64,000 bases of DNA, from positions 136,572 to 200,571 of the forward strand of contig CAVXXD010000015.1 in NCBI GenBank assembly GCA_963765625.1, written 5' to 3'. Below the pieces are notes generated by a model that did no database searches, had not been told where the DNA came from, and saw only the letters and a list, made by a program, of their open reading frames with translations. The position numbers and the translations under genes are program-made. Each line of letters opens with the position of its first letter. Positions within the stretch are counted from its first letter, which is position 1. Positions 8,086 to 15,756 of the stretch are shown one piece after another. Source of the stretch: CAVXXD01 sp963765625 (lineage in GTDB: Bacteria > Actinomycetota > Geothermincolia > Geothermincolales > Geothermincolaceae).

Positions 8086-9834
8086 TTAGAATCCCTCACT
8101 GTTGTCACGGGCCGCGGCCTTTTCGGCCAGACGGTCCTTGAACCGCGAGAGGGCCACGCCACGCAGGTCCTCTCCCGCACGCGTCCTGACCGAGAGCACT
8201 TCGGCCTCGACTTCCTTGTCGCCGACTATGGCCATGAAAGGTACCTTCTGCATCTGGGCGCGGCGGATCTTGGCATTGAGGGTCTGCTTCTCGTCGTCGA
8301 CCTCTACTCGGAGGCCCCTCTCCTCGCAGGCCCGCCTGACAATGTGGGCATACTCCGCGTGACGATCGGCAATGGGTATTACCACCGCCTGGACCGGCGC
8401 CAGCCAGAGCGGGAAAGCCCCGCCGTAGTGTTCGATGAGCACACCGAGAAACCGTTCGATACCGGCCAGGACCACGCGGTGGATCATCACCGGACGGTGG
8501 GGCTGATTGTCCTGTCCCGCATAGGTTATGTCGAAACGTTCGGGCAGGTTGAAGTCGGCCTGGATGGTGGGCCCCTGCCACAGCCGGCCTATGGCGTCCT
8601 TGAGCTTGACGTCTATCTTGGGACCGTAGAACACCCCTTCACCGGGGTCGATGCGAAACTCTATCCCGTGATCTTCCATGGCCATGCGCAACGCCAGGGT
8701 CGCCTTTTCCCATATCTCGTCGGAACCGACCGATTTCTCTGGACGCGTGCTCAGGTTGACCTCGAACTCCTCGAACCCGAAGGACCGGAGAGAATCGAGG
8801 GCGAATTCCAGGGCCTGGAATACCTCCTCCTGTAGCTGCTCCTCGGTGCAGAAGATATGGGCATCGTCCTGGGTGAAACCCCTCACCCGCATCAGCCCGT
8901 GCAGCACGCCGGACCTCTCGTAACGATAAACCGTTCCAAGCTCGAAGTATTTCAGGGGCATGTCGCGGTAGCTTCGCGGCTGAGTCTTATAGATAAGAAG
9001 GTGGCCGGGGCAGTTCATTGGTTTGACCACATACTCCGAGTCGTCCTTCTCGAAGGTGTACATGTTCTCCCGGTAATAACCGAGGTGACCTGAGACATGC
9101 CACAACTCACCTTTATACAGGTGGGGCGTAACCACCTTCAGGTAACCCCGCTTGCGGTGCTCCTCATTGAGGAAGTCCTCGATGACGCCGCGCAGCACGG
9201 CTCCCTTGGGATGGTAGAAGACTACGCCAGGTCCAGCCTCGTCGTGGAACGAGAAGAGGTCCAGTTCCTTCCCGAGCCTGCGGTGGTCCCTCCTCTCGGC
9301 TTCCTCCTTCAAGAAGATGAAGTTATCGAGCTCTGCCGAATCCGGGAAAGAGATGCCGTAGATGCGCTGGAGCATGGGGCCCTTCTCGTTGCCCCGCCAG
9401 TACGCGCCGGCCAGGCTGAGCAGCTTTACCACCTTGACTTCGCCGGTGCTGCCTAGATGAGGACCGCGGCAGAGGTCCATGAACTCGCCCTGCCGGTAGA
9501 GGGTCACTATAGCGTCTTCGATGCCCTCGAGTAGTTCCACCTTATAGGGCTGGTCTGCCTCGCGGTACATCTCCATGGCCTCTTCCCTGGGCATCTCCAG
9601 TCGGATCAGGTCCAGGTCACGCCCTGCGATCTCACGCATGCGCTCTTCGATGGCGGGAAGGTCCTCCGGGACGAGACGCCGCGGAGCCTCTATGTCGTAA
9701 TAGAAACCCTCCTTGATGGCAGGCCCGATGGCCAGGCGGGTTCCGGGAAAAAGCTCGGTGACGGCATGCGCCATTAGATGCGAGGTTGTGTGCCAGTATA
9801 TCTCCCTGGCTTCTTCCTGTGTCGGAGCACCCAT
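8086..9834 (-). CDS. thrS: threonyl-tRNA synthetase lacking the TGS domain
   Basis: Charges tRNA-Thr. The editing domain (HTTSHLMAHAV) begins almost at residue 10, followed by the class II core with MNCPGH, motif 2 YRYERSGVLHGLMRVRGFTQDDAH and motif 3 AGIERFLGVLIEH, then the anticodon-binding domain ending in KDRLAEKAA. Bacterial ThrS is usually near 640 residues with an N-terminal TGS domain of about 60; this 582-residue form lacks it. I chose the ATG at 9834 because AGGAG sits at good spacing; an ATG at 9849 would add five residues and overlap the upstream stop. The upstream zinc-ribbon gene ends 12-15 bases away, with the HIT gene downstream. Confidence 0.93.
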   Translation of the reverse strand: MGAPTQEEAREIYWHTTSHLMAHAVTELFPGTRLAIGPAIKEGFYYDIEAPRRLVPEDLPAIEERMREIAGRDLDLIRLEMPREEAMEMYREADQPYKVELLEGIEDAIVTLYRQGEFMDLCRGPHLGSTGEVKVVKLLSLAGAYWRGNEKGPMLQRIYGISFPDSAELDNFIFLKEEAERRDHRRLGKELDLFSFHDEAGPGVVFYHPKGAVLRGVIEDFLNEEHRKRGYLKVVTPHLYKGELWHVSGHLGYYRENMYTFEKDDSEYVVKPMNCPGHLLIYKTQPRSYRDMPLKYFELGTVYRYERSGVLHGLMRVRGFTQDDAHIFCTEEQLQEEVFQALEFALDSLRSFGFEEFEVNLSTRPEKSVGSDEIWEKATLALRMAMEDHGIEFRIDPGEGVFYGPKIDVKLKDAIGRLWQGPTIQADFNLPERFDITYAGQDNQPHRPVMIHRVVLAGIERFLGVLIEHYGGAFPLWLAPVQAVVIPIADRHAEYAHIVRRACEERGLRVEVDDEKQTLNAKIRRAQMQKVPFMAIVGDKEVEAEVLSVRTRAGEDLRGVALSRFKDRLAEKAAARDNSEGF

Positions 9835-9845
9835 GGCCTCGCTCC

Positions 9846-10424
9846 TCATTGTGCTGTTTCCAGCAACAGCGTGACCGCCAGGTCGTCGGGGTGAACGAGT
9901 TGTTCCTCAGTCGCCAGGAACGTTCTTACCAGAAGGTCCCGGTTGTTCTTCCGCATTTCCTCTCCCAGCAGCGTTATCAGCTTTATGGCGTAGGTTATGG
10001 CGTTTCGTCCCCGTGCCTCCACCCGGGGGCAGTTGCCGCTGCGGAGAACCTCCTGCATCGACCGTAACGCCGCGACTCCGTCCGAGTCCGCGTTTATGAC
10101 TATGGGCTCCGACTGGCTGCCCTTGATCTCCAGAACGCTGCTCTGCTGTTTCTCCTGCAGTAGCTCAGCCGCACGCTCATCGGTTATTATCAGGCCCTCC
10201 CGATCTTCGAAGATGAAGCCGCATTTTATGCACCACATAGCGGAGATGGGAGAGACGTCCTCACAGTTGGGGCAGAGGATTTTAGCCTCTTTGTGCTTTT
10301 CGGCGATCTCGGCGTATATGTCGTCGTTATTAAGGCCGATGGAATGGCCCGTGAACTTGCAGTAACAGAGGGTGCAGAATTCGGCCCCATCGGGATTTTC
10401 CGCTTTGCATTTAGGGCATATCAT
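9846..10424 (-). CDS. double zinc-ribbon protein of unknown function
   Basis: A 192-residue protein with two zinc ribbons: CPKC...CTLC at residues 3-20 and CPNC...CIKC at about 50-70. The remaining 120 residues are acidic and mostly helical, with no family I recognise. GGAGG is six bases from the second ATG (10424), which I take as the start; an ATG at 10430 lies within that spacing. The gene precedes thrS and overlaps the longer possible thrS start, and it follows a three-tRNA cluster. Zinc-ribbon proteins of this kind may bind nucleic acid or act as scaffolds. A role near translation is inference from position only. Confidence 0.6.
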   Translation of the reverse strand: MICPKCKAENPDGAEFCTLCYCKFTGHSIGLNNDDIYAEIAEKHKEAKILCPNCEDVSPISAMWCIKCGFIFEDREGLIITDERAAELLQEKQQSSVLEIKGSQSEPIVINADSDGVAALRSMQEVLRSGNCPRVEARGRNAITYAIKLITLLGEEMRKNNRDLLVRTFLATEEQLVHPDDLAVTLLLETAQ

Positions 10425-10443
10425 CGGCATCCTCCATAAATGA

Positions 10444-10519
10444 TGGTGGGCACGACTGGACTTGAACCAGCGACCTCTTGCGTGTCGAGCAAGCGCTCTA
10501 CCAACTGAGCTACGCGCCC
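10444..10519 (-). tRNA. tRNA-Val (anticodon GAC)
   Basis: Full cloverleaf with encoded CCA. The acceptor pairs GGGCGCG/CGTGCCC (one G-U), and the anticodon stem is CTTGC/GCAAG. The seven-base loop is TCGACAC, giving GAC at 34-36. Position 33 is C instead of the near-universal U. Confidence 0.93.
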
Positions 10520-10535
10520 ATCAACAATTCTTTTC

Positions 10536-10609
10536 TGGAGGCGGCGACCGGATTTGAACCGGTGATCAAGGTTTTGCAGACCTTTGCCTTACCACTTGGC
10601 CACGCCGCC
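10536..10609 (-). tRNA. tRNA-Cys (anticodon GCA)
   Basis: 74 bases with encoded CCA. The acceptor pairs GGCGGCG/CGCCGCC, the anticodon stem is AAGGT/ACCTT, and the loop CTGCAAA gives GCA with a normal U33. It lies 16 bases upstream of tRNA-Val on the same strand. Confidence 0.96.
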
Positions 10610-10620
10610 GTTCGCATCTT

Positions 10621-10653
10621 TAAAAAGGTAGATGGATCGGCCATCCATCTACC
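10621..10653 (-). terminator. terminator-like hairpin between tRNA-Gly and tRNA-Cys
   Basis: Perfect 11-bp inverted repeat GGTAGATGGAT/ATCCATCTACC with a 5-base loop, followed on the minus strand by TTTTT. It may terminate or attenuate after tRNA-Gly, or mark a processing site in a polycistronic tRNA transcript. Confidence 0.7.
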
Positions 10654-10661
10654 GTGCCAAC

Positions 10662-10736
10662 TGGAGCGGGTGATGGGACTTGAACCCACGGCATCCACGT
10701 TGGCAACGTGACGCTCTACCACTGAGCTACACCCGC
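10662..10736 (-). tRNA. tRNA-Gly (anticodon GCC)
   Basis: 75 bases with encoded CCA. The acceptor is GCGGGTG/CACCCGC and the loop TTGCCAA gives GCC with a normal U33. It is the first gene of the tRNA-Gly, -Cys, -Val cluster. Confidence 0.96.
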
Positions 10737-10754
10737 ACGAACTTTGACTTTGCA

Positions 10755-10783
10755 ATTTTACCCAAGTCCCACATTTAAATCAA
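10755..10783 (-). promoter_or_regulatory. promoter for tRNA-Gly cluster
   Basis: On the minus strand, TTGATT (10783-10778), a 17-bp spacer and TAAAAT (10760-10755), ending 18 bases before the tRNA-Gly 5' end. Confidence 0.7.
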
Positions 10784-10852
10784 CCTTCCATGACGGTCGG
10801 GCGCTACAAAATAACGGCGTGGCGCGGGGGGTCGGTTTTCGGGCGCGGGTTG

Positions 10853-11218
10853 CTACTTCTTAGCTTCCTTCTGCAGCACTTTGCTGACGATCATCAGGCG
10901 GCTGGCACGGTCCTTGAGGGCTTTCTTGAACTCCTCTACGCTGCTCTCGAAATTCTTTTCCGGGACATAAGAGAAGATCGTCTCAGAGCTGTCCCTTACC
11001 TGAAGTTCCTTACTCAGTATGTTTTTATCTACCAGTTTCTCAAGATACGGCAGAACGTCCGAATCGAGGCGGCCAATGCTCATGGCGATGGACGAGGGCG
11101 ACCCCACGGTAAACGGATTCTCGTAGAAGAACAGGATAAGATCCCATGTTATGAAGGAATCGAGATATTCTTCAACGAAGCTGCTGACACTCGGATCGAT
11201 ATTGTCGAAGTCGTACAT
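10853..11218 (-). CDS. small winged-helix-like protein paired with KaiC-like ATPase
   Basis: A 121-residue acidic protein. The central part reads as a winged helix: IAMSIGRLDSDVLPYLEKLV followed by a short hydrophobic strand pair (ILSKELQV, IFSYVPE), then a basic C-terminal helix. It lies 32 bases downstream of the KaiC-like gene and should be co-transcribed. A clearly similar protein sits at 48853-49212 next to a GAF protein, sharing an ELI/DLI-FFY opening, LEKLV-ILxK and a final F/YxYxPP/PE. It probably acts as a DNA-binding or adaptor output of the ATPase, an inference from fold and pairing. I do not recognise a named family. Confidence 0.6.
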   Translation of the reverse strand: MYDFDNIDPSVSSFVEEYLDSFITWDLILFFYENPFTVGSPSSIAMSIGRLDSDVLPYLEKLVDKNILSKELQVRDSSETIFSYVPEKNFESSVEEFKKALKDRASRLMIVSKVLQKEAKK

Positions 11219-11250
11219 CTATCTCACTCTCAGATCCTGGTCCACGGCCA

Positions 11251-12018
11251 TTACTCGAAGAACTCCCTGGCCCGCTTGACACGCATCATCGCGCGCGGGC
11301 TGCCGGACAGTATGCCTTCCCTTCCTTCGAAGGGCATTTGCACCTCCACGCCACTCGCGGTTATCGCAAACTGCCTGATTTTTTTATCGTGATCGGAAGC
11401 GCGGTGTTTCAACACCAGCATCGCTTTCTGCATGGCCGAGTTTATCTCGACGTAGCGCAGCTGGATTATGGTATCCGCGATGTAGGATAGACCTGCTTCA
11501 GCAACGGTCATAGTCCCGGTGATAAAGGGGTCTTCCTGTGAAACGACGGCGGTGATGTCGCTGCGCAGCAGGCCGTTCAGAAATGTGTAGATAGTCTCGC
11601 GCAGCTTCATGGGCTCATGGGTTATGCGCTCCAGGTGGGTCATGGAGTCTACGAACACCCTCCTTACCCCCATCTCTTCCACCGCTCTGTCAAGTAGCCC
11701 GCCAGGCTGCTGTATCTCCTGCAGAAGTACGGGAGGCGTGGTGAAGATGGTCCTGAGCTTCCCCTCTTCTTCCAGGGACCGCAGGTCGAATCCGGTGGAG
11801 AAAGCGTCCCGGTAGAGCTGGCGCGGGAATTCTTCGAAGGTTATTATCAGTCCCGGCTCGTTGTACTGTTTTATGCCTCGTGCGATGAATTCAATGCCGA
11901 TGGATGTCTTGCCGGTTCCGGGGGCCCCTTTCAGCACGGCCACTGACCCCTGCAGAAGCCCTCCGTTGAGCATCTCGTCAAGTCCCTTTATGCCTAAAGG
12001 AACACGTTGGTCCTGCAT
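11251..12018 (-). CDS. single-domain KaiC/RadA-like ATPase
   Basis: A 255-residue RecA-fold ATPase of the KaiC family with one domain. Walker A is GAPGTGKTS (about residues 31-39), the catalytic-Glu region is LIITFEEFP, and Walker B is VRRVFVDSMTHL. Unlike cyanobacterial KaiC it has no second domain. Single-domain KaiC-like proteins are widespread in archaea and some bacteria and are thought to act as signalling switches. The start follows AAGGTGG. A small winged-helix gene follows, and single-domain response-regulator and GAF genes lie in the wider region, suggesting a signalling role. Biochemistry and targets are unknown. Confidence 0.82.
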   Translation of the reverse strand: MQDQRVPLGIKGLDEMLNGGLLQGSVAVLKGAPGTGKTSIGIEFIARGIKQYNEPGLIITFEEFPRQLYRDAFSTGFDLRSLEEEGKLRTIFTTPPVLLQEIQQPGGLLDRAVEEMGVRRVFVDSMTHLERITHEPMKLRETIYTFLNGLLRSDITAVVSQEDPFITGTMTVAEAGLSYIADTIIQLRYVEINSAMQKAMLVLKHRASDHDKKIRQFAITASGVEVQMPFEGREGILSGSPRAMMRVKRAREFFE

Positions 12019-12174
12019 TGCCCACCTTCGATATGATTCCGGATATCACAATAAAACTCGGCCCTTGCTTGTTCCAATTATAGCAGACCTTCTAGACTGC
12101 CCGCCAAGCTTTTTGGACCGCGCACGCCAAATACTCCGCACCTATCCGGGCGGAGTCCAGGCGAACCTCGGATA

Positions 12175-12348
12175 TTAGTCCTCTATGAAGCAGTGGTGAC
12201 AGAACGAGTCGTCGATGTCCCTGCATTTCCTGGAGCAATAGGCATTAAAGCCCTTTATCTCCAAATTTTTTAGATGCCTTACTTCGCGGGTCACATGCAG
12301 GTGGTCACAGAAGAAGAAGTCGTCCATGCTGAGATTTCCTGATCTCAT
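12175..12348 (-). CDS. 57-residue Cys/His-rich small protein
   Basis: A short reading frame starting MRSGNLSMDDFFFCDH and ending FCHHCFIED, preceded by GAGGGGGAAAG. Its cysteines and histidines fall in three groups: CDHLH, CSRKC and CHHC. This spacing suggests one or two structural zinc sites. It lies 156 bases upstream of the KaiC-like gene on the same strand and is divergent from the acyl-CoA synthetase across an AT-rich gap. The clean Shine-Dalgarno and the patterned Cys/His residues are the evidence that it is real. No known family is recognised. Confidence 0.55.
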   Translation of the reverse strand: MRSGNLSMDDFFFCDHLHVTREVRHLKNLEIKGFNAYCSRKCRDIDDSFCHHCFIED

Positions 12349-12455
12349 CTTTCCCCCTCTCTATTATTATTAATTATCAATAACCTATATTAATATCATT
12401 AACATCACTAGTTTAATGTTATTAACAATAATTGTCAATCATTATCAGAAGGCTA

Positions 12456-12481
12456 TTGCAGGCTGATATATGTTGTATAAT
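12456..12481 (+). promoter_or_regulatory. candidate promoter for acyl-CoA synthetase
   Basis: Consensus -10 TATAAT at 12476-12481, with TTGCAG at 12456-12461 as a possible -35; the 14-bp spacer is short. Upstream, 12355-12445 is unusually AT-rich with alternating TTAAT/ATTAA stretches that could hold operator sites or UP elements. Confidence 0.5.
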
Positions 12482-12541
12482 TCAGAGGTCAGATTTTCGC
12501 CGCTTTCACCAAGCGGCCGGCCTTAAGAAGAGGAGTATACA

Positions 12542-14005
12542 ATGAAGCACGATTTCAACAAGGCCTTCTATCCCAAGAGCATCGCATTGGTAGGAGCCTC
12601 CAACAACCTTCTCAAGTGGGGGTCATTCCTGCTCAGCCACATCATCTCAGGCGGCTTTGCCAAAGAGAACGTTTACCCCATCAATTCCCGCGAAGAGATC
12701 ATCCACGACATGCCCGCCTACCCCGACCTCGATTCTCTCCCCCACCCGGTAGACCTGGTCATCGTCACCACTCCAGCTCCCGCCGTTCCATCGGTTCTTC
12801 AGGATTGCGCCCGCCTGGGCATGAAAAACATCATCGTGATCTCCTCGAGCTTCAGCGAGGTGGGGCCAGAAGGGACCAGGCTGGAAGAAGAAATAATCCG
12901 GATCGCGGAGGATCAGGGGATGACCATGATCGGCCCCAACACCATGGGTATCGTCAACACCGCGGTGGACATGTATGCCCTGGGGGCTCCCATCCAATTG
13001 CCCAAAGGCAAGATCTCTTTCGTCTCCCAGAGCGGCAACGTCGGCGCCCAGATGCTGGGGTGGGCCATGGGCCAGGGCATCGGTTTCGGAAAGTTCGTTG
13101 GCACCGGCAACGAAGCCTCCATCCACTGCGAGGAAATGATAGAGTATTTCGGTGAGGACCCTGACACCGACCTCATCCTCGCCTACCTGGAAGGGGTCGA
13201 CAACGGCCAGCTCTTCGTGGATCTCTGTAAAAAGACATCGGAGGTCAAGCCGATCATCGCCCTCAAGTCCGGAAGAACCGAAGCCGGGGGCAAAGCGGCC
13301 ATGTCCCATACCGGTTCCCTGGCCGGGTCCGATCTCATTTATGACTCCGCCTTCCGGCAGGCAGGCATCATCAGGGCCGATTCGTCCCAGGAGATGCTGG
13401 ATCTGGCCAAGTCCTTCGGGCGCCTTCCCCTGCCGCCCGGCAACCGCGTCGGCATCCTCACCCTTGGCGGAGGCTGGGGCGTAATCGCCACCGACGCCGC
13501 TGCCCAGGCCGGCTTCATCCTCGCGCCGCTGGACGAAGAGACCATTCGGGTCTGCGACGAGGTTCTGCCACCTTTCTGGAGCCACGGCAACCCCGTCGAT
13601 CTGGTAGGCAACCTCAACGTCGACAACCACCTGCAGATACTTGAGAAGATGGCTGCCTCCCCCAACCTCGACGCCATCATCTCCCTGGGCTCCCTGGGTA
13701 CCAATACCATGATTGGTATGTCTACCATGGTGGCACAAGAGGAGATGAAGATGGAGCAGGGTTTCTTTAAGAGCTTTCTGGCTAGCATCCAGCAGCGGAA
13801 CCGCTTCTTCCTCAACCGGTGTAACGAACTGATCCAGGAATTCGGCAAGCCCATCGTCTTCGTGGAGATGCAGTTCCTGGGTGATGACCAGCTGGTCGAC
13901 CTGGAACAGGGCAAGTCGGTCATCTTCACCGACCCGGAAAAGGCCGCCGCCGTTCTTCACAAGATGCGTGTCTACAACGAATGGCTCAACCGCCCCAGGG
14001 GTTGA
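12542..14005 (+). CDS. ADP/NDP-forming acyl-CoA synthetase, alpha-type subunit
   Basis: A 487-residue protein of the ADP-forming acetate-CoA ligase family (AcdA-like). The N-terminal CoA-binding Rossmann domain opens FYPKSIALVGASNNLLKWG. The ligase-CoA domains follow with SFVSQSGNVGA and the phosphohistidine loop AAMSHTGSLAGSD (about residue 256). The family converts acyl-CoA, ADP and Pi to acid, CoA and ATP, a substrate-level energy step in anaerobes. The ATP-grasp beta subunit is neither fused nor adjacent, so it must be elsewhere. The start follows AGAGGAG. A tiny zinc-site protein and a terminator follow. Substrate is not deducible. Confidence 0.82.
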   Translation: MKHDFNKAFYPKSIALVGASNNLLKWGSFLLSHIISGGFAKENVYPINSREEIIHDMPAYPDLDSLPHPVDLVIVTTPAPAVPSVLQDCARLGMKNIIVISSSFSEVGPEGTRLEEEIIRIAEDQGMTMIGPNTMGIVNTAVDMYALGAPIQLPKGKISFVSQSGNVGAQMLGWAMGQGIGFGKFVGTGNEASIHCEEMIEYFGEDPDTDLILAYLEGVDNGQLFVDLCKKTSEVKPIIALKSGRTEAGGKAAMSHTGSLAGSDLIYDSAFRQAGIIRADSSQEMLDLAKSFGRLPLPPGNRVGILTLGGGWGVIATDAAAQAGFILAPLDEETIRVCDEVLPPFWSHGNPVDLVGNLNVDNHLQILEKMAASPNLDAIISLGSLGTNTMIGMSTMVAQEEMKMEQGFFKSFLASIQQRNRFFLNRCNELIQEFGKPIVFVEMQFLGDDQLVDLEQGKSVIFTDPEKAAAVLHKMRVYNEWLNRPRG

Positions 14006-14081
14006 CGTTACGGTGCTGAAATAAGAAAATGTACGGTGTTCGGGAATGACAGGGTTTTGGTTCAAACGGAGGTGACATCGG

Positions 14082-14261
14082 ATGACGGACCAGCTAGAAA
14101 TCAGGACCACAGGCGAGACGGCTCCGGCCGGGAAATATTACTGCGATAAGTGCGGTACCGAATACGAGCAGAAGGATGAGAGTTCCACCCTGCCCGACTG
14201 CCCCAAGGAAGGCATCTGGACGGTATGGAACCCCGCCCAGATGACGGTTCGCAACTTCTAA
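14082..14261 (+). CDS. 59-residue protein with single zinc-ribbon-like half
   Basis: A small frame starting MTDQLEIRTTGETAPAGKYY after GGAGGTGA. It carries CDKCG (residues 21-25) and a later LPDCP, then ends GIWTVWNPAQMTVRNF. The layout resembles the short desulforedoxin- or zinc-ribbon-like proteins found beside metabolic genes in anaerobes. With three visible cysteines a full Cys4 site is incomplete. It begins 76 bases after the acyl-CoA synthetase and ends just before a strong terminator, so it is probably the last gene of that transcript. Function unknown. Confidence 0.6.
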   Translation: MTDQLEIRTTGETAPAGKYYCDKCGTEYEQKDESSTLPDCPKEGIWTVWNPAQMTVRNF

Positions 14262-14280
14262 GACAGCTTTCCTTAACTGA

Positions 14281-14308
14281 AAAAAGAGGCCCGCGGGCCT
14301 CTTTTTTT
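14281..14308. terminator. bidirectional terminator
   Basis: Perfect GC-rich palindrome GAGGCCCGCGGGCCTC (14287-14302) with an A run before it and a T run after it, between convergent genes. Confidence 0.9.
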
Positions 14309-14330
14309 ACCCCTCCGGGGATGAGCATTA

Positions 14331-14702
14331 CTAATCCGGCAGGACTTCTTTGATCACCCCAACCAGGTCGTTGATGGAGAAAGGCTTGACCAGGCAGCCC
14401 TCCACCGTTATTTTGCCATCATGCTCGATCTCCTCAACAGCCTTTTTCATGGCCGATATGACGATTATGGGAACCTGCCGGAGGTCCTCCGCCTCCTTTA
14501 GCTGGTGATAGACCTCAAAGCCATCGACGTGCGGCATCATTATGTCGAGGAGGATGAGGGAGGGCTTGATGCCCTGCATCTTCTCCACCACCCCTTCGGA
14601 ACGCACGAATCCCTCTACCTGGTAGTTGTGGCGCTCCAGGATTATGCTCACCAGGTCTATCATGTCCTGGTCATCTTCTATGTAAGCTATTGTCCTTTCC
14701 AT
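14331..14702 (-). CDS. single-domain response regulator (receiver)
   Basis: A 123-residue CheY-like receiver with no output domain. The acidic pair is EDD near residue 10, the phospho-accepting aspartate is in LLDIMMPHVDG (about residue 53), and the conserved lysine is in CLVKPF (about 106). It would take a phosphate from a histidine kinase and pass the signal by protein contact. The start follows AGGGGAG. It is monocistronic between a terminator and a radical SAM gene. The nearest kinase-like gene (21256-23650) lacks the usual histidine, so its partner is not evident in the window. Confidence 0.9.
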   Translation of the reverse strand: MERTIAYIEDDQDMIDLVSIILERHNYQVEGFVRSEGVVEKMQGIKPSLILLDIMMPHVDGFEVYHQLKEAEDLRQVPIIVISAMKKAVEEIEHDGKITVEGCLVKPFSINDLVGVIKEVLPD

Positions 14703-14790
14703 ACACTCATCTCCCCTGCCTATATAATCGTAATTACAGGGGTAAAAGTTTACACATTTTTAAAAGTCGTCAAAAAGTTGTGAAAGCACA

Positions 14791-15660
14791 TCAAAGCCCT
14801 CGCATATGTTCGGGCCGGAGCATCTCCGGGCTGGCCAGAGCTCCATCGATAGCAGCGAGGATGCCTTCGCGGTCACGGCTAAGCACTCCCCGCAGCGGCA
14901 GATAGTTCGAGGCGTGGTTTGACCTGAACACGCTGGCGTGAACGTCGATACCGTCAACCAGGACGCGCAGTTCCTTGAGCATCCCCAGGGAGTCGATAAG
15001 CACGAAGTCCCCGTCAAGCATGCGCTTGTGCAAGGGTGTACCCGGTATGACCATGAGGGTGAGAGCGCTGATATATTCCGGCTGCATCATGGAGATGACC
15101 CGGGCAGAGCATTCCGCGTGCCTCTTCGAACCTTCTTCCCCGCCCAGTCCCAGGAGGATGATCACCGAAGCCGCCATCCCCACTTCCCGGCCCTTCAGCA
15201 CCGCTTCTACCATCTCGTCGGAAGTGGCGCCTTTTTTTACTTTTGCCAGCACTTCGTCGTCACCGCTCTCCAGGCCCAGGTAGAAGATACCGAGCCCGGC
15301 TTCTTTCAGCTTCACGAGATCCCCGGTGCTCTTGTCGAGCAAGTTGCGAGCGTTGGCGTATATGCCCACGCGCTCCAGGCGGGGGAAAGCACTCTCCAAC
15401 CTGCCAAGTATGGCCTCAAGGTCAGCGGTGCTCCTCTCCAAGGCGTCGCCGTCGGCCAGAAAGACCCGGCGGGTACGGGGTATGGCCTTCGAAGCCATGG
15501 AGATATCTTCAAATATCTCGTCCAGGGGACGGTGCTGATAGCGCACACCCTTGTAAGTCGCGCAGAATGTGCAGGCGTTATGGGAACACCCGTAGGTGGT
15601 CTGGAGTATATAGCTGTAGGCCTCGCTCGGCGGCCTGATGACCATTCCCTTGTACCTCAA
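14791..15660 (-). CDS. radical SAM protein
   Basis: A 289-residue radical SAM enzyme. The cluster motif is CSHNACTFC (Cx4Cx2C rather than the usual Cx3Cx2C), followed by a TIM-barrel pattern with VFLADGDAL, GLESGDDEVLAKVKKG and ILLGLGGEEGS. The family makes a 5'-deoxyadenosyl radical using a [4Fe-4S] cluster. The opening YKGMVIRPPSEAYSYILQ and the TYKGVRYQHRP segment are typical of an uncharacterised group common in anaerobes. The likely start is TTG at 15660 after AAAGGGG. It is a single gene with no partner protein or peptide precursor visible nearby. Substrate unknown. Confidence 0.82.
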   Translation of the reverse strand: MRYKGMVIRPPSEAYSYILQTTYGCSHNACTFCATYKGVRYQHRPLDEIFEDISMASKAIPRTRRVFLADGDALERSTADLEAILGRLESAFPRLERVGIYANARNLLDKSTGDLVKLKEAGLGIFYLGLESGDDEVLAKVKKGATSDEMVEAVLKGREVGMAASVIILLGLGGEEGSKRHAECSARVISMMQPEYISALTLMVIPGTPLHKRMLDGDFVLIDSLGMLKELRVLVDGIDVHASVFRSNHASNYLPLRGVLSRDREGILAAIDGALASPEMLRPEHMRGL

Positions 15661-15756
15661 CGTAGACCCCTTTCGATAGCAGGCTTCTAGAACGTGATTA
15701 TCCTACATCGAAAGGACTTTTGATGGAAGCCGGGGGCCGTATCTCGTCTTTGCAGC

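Noticed and set aside
11251..12018. Cyanobacterial-type circadian kai operon
   Set aside because: Only one KaiC-like domain is present, with no kaiA or kaiB, so a circadian clock is not supported.
12349..12475. AT-rich gap considered as a replication origin or CRISPR leader
   Set aside because: No DnaA-box cluster, no dnaA/dnaN neighbours and no direct repeats with spacers; an ordinary divergent promoter region explains it.
12647..14110. Long 487-codon open frame antisense to the acyl-CoA synthetase
   Set aside because: It is a codon-bias shadow of the + strand gene, with no ribosome site or recognisable domain.
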